In this document: in pieces, positions 9,105 to 16,948 of the stretch
Layout of the letters: each line of letters starts with the position of its first letter
Numbering within the stretch: position 1 is the stretch's first letter
Origin: Acidobacteriota bacterium
GTDB taxonomy: Bacteria; Acidobacteriota; Thermoanaerobaculia; Multivoradales; JBCCEF01
Reading direction: 5' to 3'
DNA length: 64,000 bases
Assembly (NCBI GenBank): GCA_039028635.1
Contig: JBCCHV010000006.1
Location: forward strand, 62,001 to 126,000
The notes under the pieces: generated by a model
What the model was told of the DNA's origin: nothing
The model's input: the letters and a program-made list of their open reading frames with translations, nothing else
The model's database searches: none
Made by a program: the position numbers and the translations under genes

Positions 9105-10130
9105 GTGACCACCATACTGATTGTCGCGTCGATCACTCTTCTCGGCTCTTTTCTCTGCTCCCTCTTCGAGGCCGTGCTCTATGCCGTCACGCCCTCGCAA
9201 ATCGAAATCCTGAAGGAGAGCGGCAAGTCCGGCGCCAACAAGCTCGCCGGGCTGCGCGAGCATATCGACGAGCCGATCGCAGCCATTCTGACCGTCAACA
9301 CCATCACCCACACGGTGGGCTCGGCTTGGTGCGGCGCGATGGTCGGGCGCCACTTCGGCGACCCCGCCGTCGGGGTCTTCGCCGCCGTCTTCACCATCGC
9401 TGTGCTGGTCTTCACGGAGATCATCCCGAAGAGCTTCGGGGTTCGCCATGCCTTCACCTTGGGGCCGCTGGTGGCCTGGCCGATGCAGGGGATGATCTGG
9501 ATGGTCTGGCCGATCGTCAAAGCCTCGAAAGTGGTGATGGGCTGGATCGGTGGCAAGGGCGGTCACGGCGAGCACCCCAGCGAGGACGAGGTGATGGCCC
9601 TGTCACGGCTGGCCCATGCCGGTGGCTCCTTGCGACCGGAGGAGCAGCGCTGGGTGGAAAACGCCCTGCTCCTCGACCAGGTGACCGCCGGCGACCTGAT
9701 GACGCCGCGCACGGTGGTTCACTCGGAGCCCCTCGAGACACCCCTCTCGGCGCTGCGCGACCTCGGCGGTCGCTGGCGCCACAGCCGCGTCCCGGTCACC
9801 GAAGGGGCGGACAAGGACGAGGTCCGCGGCCTGGTTTTGCGCCGCGAAGTGGTCGACCGGCTGCTCGCCGACGAGGCCTCCCTCACCCTCGGCGATCTGA
9901 TGCGTCCGATGGAGTTCGTCGCCGAGACCATGCGCGGCCACGAGCTTCTCAACAAGCTGATTCAGGAGCGCCAGCACATGGTCGGCGTGACCGACGAGTA
10001 CGGCGGCTTCGAGGGAGTGGTCACCCTCGAGGACGTCCTCGAGTGCCTGCTGGGCTCGGAGATCGTCGACGAGCACGACCTGCACGACGACCTGCAGGAA
10101 GTCGCCCGCCGCCGGGCGCTCGAGAACTAG
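9105..10130 (+). CDS. CNNM/HlyC-CorC family membrane protein (DUF21 plus CBS pair), short form
   Basis: A GTG start gives 341 residues. The N-terminal DUF21 domain (1-150) has several transmembrane segments and the signature VFTEIIPKSFGVR. A CBS pair follows (about 185-310) with LMTPRTVV and VTDEYGGFEGVVTLEDVLE. The C-terminal CorC/HlyC domain seen in many relatives is absent, since the protein stops soon after the second CBS motif. Relatives handle Mg2+/Co2+ export or metal tolerance; the exact ion is not readable. A TAGAAT box at 9093-9098 ends six bases before the GTG, so the transcript may be nearly leaderless. The stop codon TAG forms part of the terminal repeat of the next element. Confidence 0.9.
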   Translation: MTTILIVASITLLGSFLCSLFEAVLYAVTPSQIEILKESGKSGANKLAGLREHIDEPIAAILTVNTITHTVGSAWCGAMVGRHFGDPAVGVFAAVFTIAVLVFTEIIPKSFGVRHAFTLGPLVAWPMQGMIWMVWPIVKASKVVMGWIGGKGGHGEHPSEDEVMALSRLAHAGGSLRPEEQRWVENALLLDQVTAGDLMTPRTVVHSEPLETPLSALRDLGGRWRHSRVPVTEGADKDEVRGLVLRREVVDRLLADEASLTLGDLMRPMEFVAETMRGHELLNKLIQERQHMVGVTDEYGGFEGVVTLEDVLECLLGSEIVDEHDLHDDLQEVARRRALEN

Positions 10131-10338
10131 CAGGCTGCTGAAAAAGTCCGCTTCGCGACTTTTCCAGCGCTGCTAGCCGTTTTTTCCGAGAGGGGCTACG
10201 CGCCCCTGACTGCGCGTCCCGCTCCGGCCCAAGAAGCGCGGTTCTTGGGCCTCCTCTCCCGTCGCGGCGACCTTGCCGCCGCCGAGCCCTCCCGGGCTCG
10301 GTCGCAGGTTGCCGATGACTTTTTCAGCAACCTGCTAG
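10127..10338. repeat. MITE-like element with 22-bp terminal inverted repeats
   Basis: The left end (10127-10148) begins CTAGCAGGCTGCTGAAAAAG. The right end (10317-10338), read as reverse complement, matches it at 21 of 22 bases. The 212-bp element has no reading frame of its own. Inside are several hairpins: a 10-bp perfect stem GGCCCAAGAA/TTCTTGGGCC, AGGGGC/GCCCCT, GAGCCC/GGGCTC, and GCAGGTTGC/GCAACCTGC at 10304-10335. The left end supplies the stop codon of the upstream gene. Related solo ends occur near 12841 and 37485. A non-autonomous transposable repeat is the most likely reading; a structured 3' untranslated repeat is the alternative. Confidence 0.72.
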
Positions 10339-10351
10339 CAGACTGCTGTCC

Positions 10352-10371
10352 ATCGATTCCGCCGAATCGAT
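10352..10371. terminator. Short perfect hairpin downstream of the zinc-ribbon gene
   Basis: ATCGATTC, a four-base CGCC loop and GAATCGAT form a perfect 8-bp stem 18 bases beyond the stop codon of the minus-strand gene at 10390. No T-tract follows, so it may slow or end transcription only weakly. Confidence 0.35.
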
Positions 10372-10389
10372 CCAGGCGGTCCCACAGCG

Positions 10390-12624
10390 TCAGGTCATCT
10401 CGACCAAGAGGGTTCCGATACCGCACCGCTCACACTGAAATCCGTACAGGGTGACGTAAGGCAAATCGCTTCGAACGGCTGAAGCGTGCATCCAGCCGAC
10501 ATAGAACTGAAGCTCACCGCAGGTCGGACAATGCGCGGACCGGTATGAGACCCGTCCTCCGAGACGGCCAAGGTGTCGGTTGGTCGATTCTTGTTCGGGT
10601 GAATAAGGGGCGATCCGGAGGTGGACTTTGGGGAAGTCGGCCTCCTCCCCGTCTCCGGGGCAACAGCTCTCGGCTTTGTGGAAATGGCCCCGGAGCTCGA
10701 TTTTCTCCGATGCGGAATCCACGAGAAAGTCGATTCGGTCTTCGAGATTGTCGTCGCACTGCGAACAGGACGGAAAAAACCAGTGCTGAACCGGCAGGGC
10801 GGAGCCGGCGAGCGGATCCCCGGGCAACCACGAAACCTTGGCCGACAACACATGCTCGGGTGACCGAAGGCAGGTCAACGAGCGCTCCAGCGAAAAGAGC
10901 TGGTTGAACTCGGGACCGTACAGTACTCCCGTCGAGTGCTGCGGGCGGCCTCGCCCCGTCGCGGGTTCCGCCACGACCTCCAAAGATCCGGGCGAGAAAC
11001 GGAGCTGCGCGGGGCCCTCCTTCGGAACGGCTACCTGATGCTCAGACGCCAGCTCGGCAACCGCTCGATATTCGCGGCCCAACTCGCCCAGTCGCTCGAG
11101 CGACCGATCACTGAGAACCCCGAGAAGGAGCATGGTCCGAATCCGCTGAATCTCCGTAAGTCGCGGACCGCCGTCATGGCCCGTATCGAGTCCCTCTCCG
11201 AGGCTCTTCTCGAGGGCTGAGGCCAGCTTCTCCACAGCCTCGTCCGAAGCACCCTGAGCCACCCACCAGAAGGTGTCGAAGTCCACGTTCTCCAACTGGC
11301 CGTGGGAGTCCTCGCTCCAGCCCAAAATCGAGTTGGCGTAGGGGCGAAAGCTATCCGGATCGAGGAGGAGGAGTTGCTCGAAACGGGGATCGGACTGAAG
11401 CTCCTGCAACAGATACCGGACCAGAGAGCGGCGTTGCCCCGGAGTCGCCGAGCTCAGATCCTCCAAGGAACCCTCGGTTCCGATCGTCACGTCGTAGTCC
11501 GGATCGTCCTCCGGATGCGGCACTCGCGGAGGGGGCTCGTCACCGACGATCTGAATCCACTCCGTGGTCCGCCGCTCACAGCTTTCGGTGGGCAGGATGA
11601 GCAAAGGCTCCTCCGCCGGCCCCCAGGCCAGGGAGCCGTCCGCCAGGGAAAAAAGGCACCCCCATTCGGTAGACAGACGACGTCGCGTCATACCATCCAA
11701 AGGCCCCCGAGGGACAAGCGTCTCAGGATCGAACCGGTGAACCTCATACCAGCAGGGCTTGCCGCCTGTGACCCGATTTCCCTGCCGGGGAAGGGGAACG
11801 ATGGCCAGCAAATCCTCGTCGCGGCGAATCACCGGGCTCGCCGCCCCCACGGCGCGGGACGTCGCCCTGCGGCCGAAGCGGTTTTCGTAGGGCTCACAAG
11901 GTAGCCTACCGTCCCACCGCGAAATCACCTCCCCTTCCAGCGAGAGGCAGAGGATTCCGTCGTGACCTGACAGATAGAATTGATCCGTCTTTGGGTCGAA
12001 GAATCCATTCGCAGGCGAGAAGGCAGGGTTCTTCCACCACACGTCAGCCTTGAGGTCAGCGCCCTGGCCGATCGCCACCCGATGGCTGCCTACCAAAGCC
12101 CAAGTTTCACCCTCCGGCGCGAGGACCAGCTGAGGAAACGTGTCGGTGATCGGCTGCTCCGGAGCCTTGGGCTCACGCAGGCTGAAAGGAGATTTTTCCG
12201 CCTCTTCGCCAAGCGGATGAATCTGCCGCGCAACGCCCTCGCCGGCGCATCGCCAAACGACCTCTCCGCTATCGATCGCAACCTTCAGCAGACCCGCCAC
12301 CGTCCGGCCGGAGATGGGCTCCTCGTAGGGATACTCACGATGCGATACCGAGAAAAGATACTCGCCGGCCGGATGGAGAATTCCGGCACCCTCGGGCAAA
12401 ATGGCGGGTTCTGGGTCGGAAGAGACCGTCAGGTCGATTACCTTGTCCTGACTGTCGTAGGGATCGCGGAACGCCACCTTGCCCGCGGATGACGAGCTCA
12501 CCATGCCTTTCACGCGAACCGTACGGGTCAGCTCCTGATCACGGAAAATTTGCAACTCGTGGGCACCGGCTCGGCAGAGGGTCCGGCTCGGTGGATGCTC
12601 GAAACAGTAGACCGCTTGCCTCAT
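10390..12624 (-). CDS. Large unknown protein with C-terminal zinc-ribbon-like CxxC motifs
   Basis: I start at the ATG at 12624 (MRQAVYCFEHPP) because GGAGG lies nine bases upstream; the product is 744 residues. There is no signal peptide. The N-terminal half contains WD/PQQ-like strands (for example FYLSGHDGILCLSLEGEVISRW), suggesting a beta-propeller. The C-terminal 150 residues carry CSQC, CPTC and CERC motifs that could bind zinc. I recognise no family. The gene is visibly less GC-rich than its neighbours, stands alone, and is flanked by related repeat ends (10127-10338 and 12841-12883). Together these suggest acquisition by transfer. No enzymatic motif is evident. Confidence 0.72.
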   Translation of the reverse strand: MRQAVYCFEHPPSRTLCRAGAHELQIFRDQELTRTVRVKGMVSSSSAGKVAFRDPYDSQDKVIDLTVSSDPEPAILPEGAGILHPAGEYLFSVSHREYPYEEPISGRTVAGLLKVAIDSGEVVWRCAGEGVARQIHPLGEEAEKSPFSLREPKAPEQPITDTFPQLVLAPEGETWALVGSHRVAIGQGADLKADVWWKNPAFSPANGFFDPKTDQFYLSGHDGILCLSLEGEVISRWDGRLPCEPYENRFGRRATSRAVGAASPVIRRDEDLLAIVPLPRQGNRVTGGKPCWYEVHRFDPETLVPRGPLDGMTRRRLSTEWGCLFSLADGSLAWGPAEEPLLILPTESCERRTTEWIQIVGDEPPPRVPHPEDDPDYDVTIGTEGSLEDLSSATPGQRRSLVRYLLQELQSDPRFEQLLLLDPDSFRPYANSILGWSEDSHGQLENVDFDTFWWVAQGASDEAVEKLASALEKSLGEGLDTGHDGGPRLTEIQRIRTMLLLGVLSDRSLERLGELGREYRAVAELASEHQVAVPKEGPAQLRFSPGSLEVVAEPATGRGRPQHSTGVLYGPEFNQLFSLERSLTCLRSPEHVLSAKVSWLPGDPLAGSALPVQHWFFPSCSQCDDNLEDRIDFLVDSASEKIELRGHFHKAESCCPGDGEEADFPKVHLRIAPYSPEQESTNRHLGRLGGRVSYRSAHCPTCGELQFYVGWMHASAVRSDLPYVTLYGFQCERCGIGTLLVEMT

Positions 12625-12840
12625 GAATGCCCGACCTCCCAAAAAAAGAGTGCTGAATCAGGGAACAGGCCTCCAACCCAGCCTCAAGGTCCATGCCTTG
12701 GCTCCTTCGGCGACGCTATCCTGCTTCGCTCGACCGGACCTTGCCCGAGGGAATCATGAGCTCGAGACCGAAAATCCGGGTCGCTCCAACCGATCCAATT
12801 GTCAAAAAAACTCGGCCCAACACCAACTCAGGCCCGGCCG

Positions 12841-12883
12841 CAGATTGCCGATGAGTCCTGCAGCAACCTGTCAGCAGGCTGCT
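12841..12883. repeat. Degenerate solo copy of the MITE-like right end
   Basis: These 43 bases match 10305-10347 at about 35 positions, including ATTGCCGATGA and GCAGCAACCTG. With the element at 10127-10338 it brackets the zinc-ribbon gene. Apart from this copy, the 268-bp gap 12625-12892 holds no gene I can support. Confidence 0.6.
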
Positions 12884-12892
12884 CGAGCCTGA

Positions 12893-13429
12893 TCAGGCCG
12901 TGGCGGGCTCTTCGAGGAGCTTCCGCACCAGGCGGAAGAGCTTGCCTTTGCGGGGGTTGACGGCGCGCACGACACCTTGGCGATCGATCACCCAGACGGT
13001 GGGTAGGCGACGAACTTCCGCCGCCTCGGCGAGAGGATTGTCTTCGCCTTCGTGAATCTGTAGCCACGGCAGCCCGAGATCGGCGACGACCTCCTCCAGG
13101 CGGCCGCGATCACGGTCCACCGAGACTCCCACCAGCAAGAAATCGTCGCGCTCGCCGAAGGTCTCCTGCAGCTCTTCGAGCTTGGGCATGGCGCGCATGC
13201 AGGGGCCACACCAGGTGGCCCAGAAGTCCACCACCACCACCTTGCCGCGGGCCTCGGCCAGACTCCAGGATTCCCCCGACAAGGCCTGGCTCGCCACCAC
13301 CGGCGCCGCCTCACCGACCCAGCCCGAGGCGGCGATGCGGCCGCTCAAGAAGCGGTAGGTGACGGTCAACAGGAAGACCCAGAGAAAGAAGGTCACGACG
13401 GCGCGGATCGGCGTGGACTTGGAGCTCAT
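12893..13429 (-). CDS. Membrane-anchored TlpA/ResA-like thiol-disulfide oxidoreductase
   Basis: The 178-residue protein has one N-terminal membrane segment (about 9-27, AVVTFFLWVFLLTVTYRF) and a periplasmic thioredoxin domain. The active site is WCGPC with C74 and C77, after VVVVDFWAT. The cis-proline motif is RLPTVWVID. By family knowledge such proteins reduce or exchange disulfides outside the membrane, often in cytochrome c maturation. No cytochrome gene is nearby, so the substrate is open. It appears monocistronic. Confidence 0.92.
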   Translation of the reverse strand: MSSKSTPIRAVVTFFLWVFLLTVTYRFLSGRIAASGWVGEAAPVVASQALSGESWSLAEARGKVVVVDFWATWCGPCMRAMPKLEELQETFGERDDFLLVGVSVDRDRGRLEEVVADLGLPWLQIHEGEDNPLAEAAEVRRLPTVWVIDRQGVVRAVNPRKGKLFRLVRKLLEEPATA

Positions 13430-13693
13430 GGCGGCGGCAGATTCCTCGGCGATGGACTGAATGTTGCGGGCGGCTGGAGGGCGCCTCGACGACGGTGAGC
13501 GCTTCCGAACCCTCCCGTGCGTTCATCTTACGCGCAGAAGGTCGTTCTCGGATGGCCTAGGGAGACCGCGGTTTTCCGCGCTGGCGCCGGCTTGCCGGTA
13601 CGCCGCGGCCGGCGAGGCGGTCGATCCCGATTCGTGAGCCTTGCCGGCGTCTGCCAGCCACCGCCGCCCGGGGCCTCGATGAACCCCCGTACC

Positions 13694-14554
13694 TCAGGCC
13701 GGCTCTTCCGCCAGACGCGCCCCCTCCCAGGCCACCAGGGCACGCTTGCGGGTCGCTCCCCATCGGTACTCGCCGAGCTCGCCGCTCGCCCGCAAGACGC
13801 GGTGACACGGGATCAGCACAGCCACCGGGTTCGCCCCCACCGCCGAGCCGACGGCGCGGGCGGCGCTGCGCTGGCAGACCGCCTCGGCCACCTTGCCGTA
13901 GGACACCAACCGTCCGGGCGGTACCCGCAGCAACGCCCGCCAAACCTGGATCTGAAAGTTCGTGCCCTGCACCAGTAGCGCCAGGCGCTGCCTTCCGCCG
14001 AGCTCTCCGAAGGCTCCGTCGAAAGCCCTGGCGGTCGCCCCGTCGTCGCGTCGCAGGCTGGAGCGGTGCCAGCGCCGGGCGAGCGCCTCGACCTGCCTCT
14101 CGGCCTCGTCCTCGGCAACGAAGGAAAGGTGACAGATGCCCCGCGGCGTCTCGGCGATCAGGACCTCGCCGAAGGGGCTGCGGTGGAAACCGTAGAGAAT
14201 CTCGAAATCTCCACCGCCGGCCTTGTACTCACCGGGCGTCATCGCCTCGAGGGCCACGAAGTGATCGTGCAGCCGGCTCGGGCCCGAGAGACCGACATCC
14301 CAAGACGCCTCGAGCAGAGAGACGTCGTCGTCGAGGCGTGCCTTGGCGGTCTCGACCGTCAGGTGCTGGAGGAAGCGCTTCGGGCTGACCCCGGCCCAAC
14401 GCCGAAAAAGGCGCTGCAGATAGGAGGGGCTCAAACCGAGAGCGCCGGCGACATCGCGCAGCTCCGGCTGCTCGACATGGTGGCGTTCGAGGTAACGAAT
14501 CGCCGCCTCGACGCGGGCGTAGGACTCGGAAGGGGAAGTCATCGTCTCTTGCAT
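13694..14554 (-). CDS. AraC-type regulator fused to O6-alkylguanine-DNA alkyltransferase (Ada-like, no N-terminal Ada domain)
   Basis: The 286-residue protein joins an AraC helix-turn-helix pair (about 10-110; LRDVAGALGLSPSYLQRLFR) to an alkyltransferase domain. The acceptor is C250 in VLIPCHRVLRASGELGEYRWG, with FQIQVWRALLRVPPGRLVSYG upstream. It repairs O6-alkylguanine by irreversible transfer to the Cys. The zinc-binding methylphosphotriester domain of true Ada is missing, so the usual Ada activation route cannot operate. An ATG at 14542 (MTSPSE) is an alternative start. The window also encodes an ATL protein at 39910-40257. Confidence 0.92.
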   Translation of the reverse strand: MQETMTSPSESYARVEAAIRYLERHHVEQPELRDVAGALGLSPSYLQRLFRRWAGVSPKRFLQHLTVETAKARLDDDVSLLEASWDVGLSGPSRLHDHFVALEAMTPGEYKAGGGDFEILYGFHRSPFGEVLIAETPRGICHLSFVAEDEAERQVEALARRWHRSSLRRDDGATARAFDGAFGELGGRQRLALLVQGTNFQIQVWRALLRVPPGRLVSYGKVAEAVCQRSAARAVGSAVGANPVAVLIPCHRVLRASGELGEYRWGATRKRALVAWEGARLAEEPA

Positions 14555-14632
14555 GACCCCAGCCTAGGGATCGGAGCGCGCTCTCTCCACCCGATTCTTG
14601 CACCGCCGGCTCGGGCCGGTGCGTCCCGGCCC

Positions 14633-15637
14633 TCAGCCGCCCGCGGGAGACTCCGACACCAGTCGTTCTTCGCCGGGGTGCCAGCGCACCGGTAAGGACC
14701 GCCCCTGGAGATGGACGCCGCCGAGCCAGCGGTCGATGCCGGCCCGCGAAACCCGATCGACCTCGCCGTCGAGCACCTGCCGGCCGGCCGGCAGCAGGCG
14801 GTAGCTCGCCTGCCAACCGTCGCCGTCGGCCGCGACCAGGGGCAGCTCTCCCGCGGCGAGCTCGGCGAGACGCAGGGCAAAGCTGGTATCGCCGAACAGC
14901 AGGCGGTCTCCGGAAGCGAGATGGCGCTTGAACAGGGCGTGGCCTTCGAGGGGGCCGGCCACGAGTGCCCGGAGCATGACGGTCTCGCTGTGCGCCAAAC
15001 CGCTCTCGACCGCCGGATACTCGGCCAGCCAGCGGGTCATCGCCGCCGGCACCAACGAGCCCTCCGGCGCCGGCTCCTCCAGCCACTCCACCAGAGCCGC
15101 GGGCCGGGGCGCCCGGAAGGCCTGCCAGCCGCGGGCTGCCCAGGAGATCTCCTGCCGACCCAGGCGCCGGCGCTGCGGCCAGAGGGCCGCCATCTGGTCT
15201 GGAGAGAGCTGCCCCAGACCACGAAAGTCGTCGACTTCGGGATGGTCGTCGATGGCGATCAGGAAGACTGCTCGCTCGTCATCCTCCACGGTCACGCCGT
15301 CGAGCAGGGCCGACATCTCAAGAAACTGCAGCTGGTCGTAGACGTCGTGCTCGAGCCACAGGCAAACCTCGCCCGCCGCCAACAGGCGCCGATTGCGCTC
15401 GGCGAAGAAACGCCGCACTTCGCCCTCATCGGCGCCGTGGCCGTCGCCGGCCAGATAGGAGGCCCGAACCGCCGCCAGCTCTTCCGGCACCAGCGATGCC
15501 GGCACCGGCCCGTCGTGCAACACATCGCGCCACGGCAGGACGCCCTCGGCCTCGCCGCCGGAGGCCGCTCCTCCGGCCACCACTCCCGATGCCCGCAGGA
15601 CTTCGGCCGCACCATCTCCGTTGGTGACGTGCAGCAC
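14633..15637 (-). CDS. DUF1835-like protein
   Basis: This 334-residue protein starts with GTG after AAGGAG. Its opening MLHVTNGDGAAEVLRASGV and the segments LPWRDVLHDGPV and EVCLWLEHDVYDQLQ are typical of DUF1835 proteins, whose function is not established. It is cytoplasmic. It lies five bases downstream of the VOC gene, and its ribbon-binding AAGGAG overlaps the VOC stop codon, so the two genes are almost surely co-transcribed. Confidence 0.85.
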   Translation of the reverse strand: MLHVTNGDGAAEVLRASGVVAGGAASGGEAEGVLPWRDVLHDGPVPASLVPEELAAVRASYLAGDGHGADEGEVRRFFAERNRRLLAAGEVCLWLEHDVYDQLQFLEMSALLDGVTVEDDERAVFLIAIDDHPEVDDFRGLGQLSPDQMAALWPQRRRLGRQEISWAARGWQAFRAPRPAALVEWLEEPAPEGSLVPAAMTRWLAEYPAVESGLAHSETVMLRALVAGPLEGHALFKRHLASGDRLLFGDTSFALRLAELAAGELPLVAADGDGWQASYRLLPAGRQVLDGEVDRVSRAGIDRWLGGVHLQGRSLPVRWHPGEERLVSESPAGG

Positions 15638-15642
15638 CGAAA

Positions 15643-16029
15643 TCAGAACTCCTTGTCCTGGAAGAGCTCGATGCGATTGCCCTCGGGGTCCTCGAGCCAG
15701 GCGAAGCTCCCGTATTCGTAGTCTTCGACCTTCTCGATCTCGATACCGGCGCCGCGCAGCTGGGTGAGCAGGGCTTCGAGATCCGTGACGTGGTAGTTGA
15801 CCACCGAGTTGCCGATCAGCTCGGGCTTGCCGTCACCCTGGAAGATCGCCCAGGTCAAGCGCCCACGGCGCTCGGGCTCGGCATCCTCGCGGTAAAAGAA
15901 CTCGTGGTAAGGCGCCCCTTCCGAATCGTGCGGGGCGGTGATGCCCAAATGCTCGCGATACCAGGCCGCCAGCTTTTCCGGCTCTGCAGCGTAGAGAAAG
16001 ATTCCGCCGACACCCTTCACCCTTTCCAC
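15643..16029 (-). CDS. VOC-fold (glyoxalase/bleomycin-resistance family) protein
   Basis: The product is 128 residues with the single-module VOC pattern: GGIFLYAAEPEKLAAWYREH at the start and YEYGSFAWLEDPEGNRIELF at the end, where the Glu of RIELF is a likely metal ligand. I placed the start at GTG 16029, eight bases after AAGGAG; a TTG one codon upstream also fits. The open frame continues further upstream as far as 16941, but that extension lies antisense to lgt and is not protein-like. The reaction is unknown. It forms a pair with the DUF1835 gene. Confidence 0.85.
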   Translation of the reverse strand: MERVKGVGGIFLYAAEPEKLAAWYREHLGITAPHDSEGAPYHEFFYREDAEPERRGRLTWAIFQGDGKPELIGNSVVNYHVTDLEALLTQLRGAGIEIEKVEDYEYGSFAWLEDPEGNRIELFQDKEF

Positions 16030-16140
16030 CAATCCGTCTCCTTTCCTCACGGTGATTGACCGGCCGCCAGAATAGCACCGGCGAGGGCGCCACGACCGAC
16101 CCTCGACAAGACCCGTCCGGTCACCGAAGATAGATCCACC

Positions 16141-16911
16141 ATGCACCCCATCCTGCTGGACAGTGAGTTCCTCGGCGTTCCCCTGCGGATCACGAGCTAC
16201 GGAGCCGCCATGGCCTTGGCGATCATCGTCGGCTGGCTGCTGGTCTCCCACTTCGGGCGCCAGCGCCTGCCGCAAGCACCGTGGGCCGACTTCTACTTCG
16301 GCATCATCCTCGGCGGACTTCTCGGCGCCAAGCTCTTGCTGGTGGTGGTGCGCTGGCCGGACCTGCGATCCGGCGCGGCTTCCTGGGGGTCGGTGCTCGC
16401 CGCGGGAGGTATCTGGCTCGGTGGAGTGCTCGGCGCCCTGGTGGTGGGGGGTTGGTTCGTGCTGCGCCACCGCCTGCCTCCCGCCCGCACCGCCGATACC
16501 CTCTTTCTCGGCCTGCCCCTGGCTCATGCCATCGGCCGCGCCGGCTGTCTGCTCACCGGCTGCTGCTACGGTGACCGCTGCGACCTGCCCTGGGCCATCG
16601 TCTACACCGATCCGGCAGCCCAGGAGATCGCCGGGACGCCCCTCGGCGTGCCGCTCCACCCGAGCCCGGCCTACGAAATGGTCGCCGAGCTGATCAACTT
16701 CACCGTGCTCCTGCTGTTGAATCGCCGCCGGCCGGCGCCGGGGGCCCTCGCCGCCACCTGGATGGCCCTCTACGGCAGCCAGCGCTTCATGCTCGAGCTC
16801 CTGCGCGGCGACGACCGCGGCGGCCTCGGCCTGCTCAGCACCAGCCAGTGGATCTCGGTAGCCATGATCGCCTCGGCGGCGATCTTCTTCTGGATCTCCC
16901 GCCGACGCTAG
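16141..16911 (+). CDS. lgt: Prolipoprotein diacylglyceryl transferase
   Basis: Lgt adds diacylglycerol from phosphatidylglycerol to the lipobox cysteine of prolipoproteins in the inner membrane. The 256-residue protein opens with ITSYGAAMALAIIVGW and has about seven hydrophobic segments. Its signature HAIGRAGCLLTGCCYG includes the essential His and the Arg-Gly pair, and MLELLRGDDRGG occurs near the end. Length and motifs are normal. Lipoprotein candidates in the window (21123-21656 and 25635-28856) would be substrates. It stands alone between convergent minus-strand genes. Confidence 0.96.
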   Translation: MHPILLDSEFLGVPLRITSYGAAMALAIIVGWLLVSHFGRQRLPQAPWADFYFGIILGGLLGAKLLLVVVRWPDLRSGAASWGSVLAAGGIWLGGVLGALVVGGWFVLRHRLPPARTADTLFLGLPLAHAIGRAGCLLTGCCYGDRCDLPWAIVYTDPAAQEIAGTPLGVPLHPSPAYEMVAELINFTVLLLLNRRRPAPGALAATWMALYGSQRFMLELLRGDDRGGLGLLSTSQWISVAMIASAAIFFWISRRR

Positions 16912-16948
16912 CCCGACCTTCTCACCAGCTCTCCGCGACAAGGCCGGG

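Noticed and set aside
13430-13693. Possible small gene between the thioredoxin-like and alkyltransferase genes
   Set aside because: Open frames there lack ribosome-binding sites and overlap real genes; nothing supportable was seen in the gap.
16030-16941. N-terminal extension of the VOC protein
   Set aside because: It runs antisense through lgt, is low-complexity, and a ribosome-binding site marks the start near 16029.
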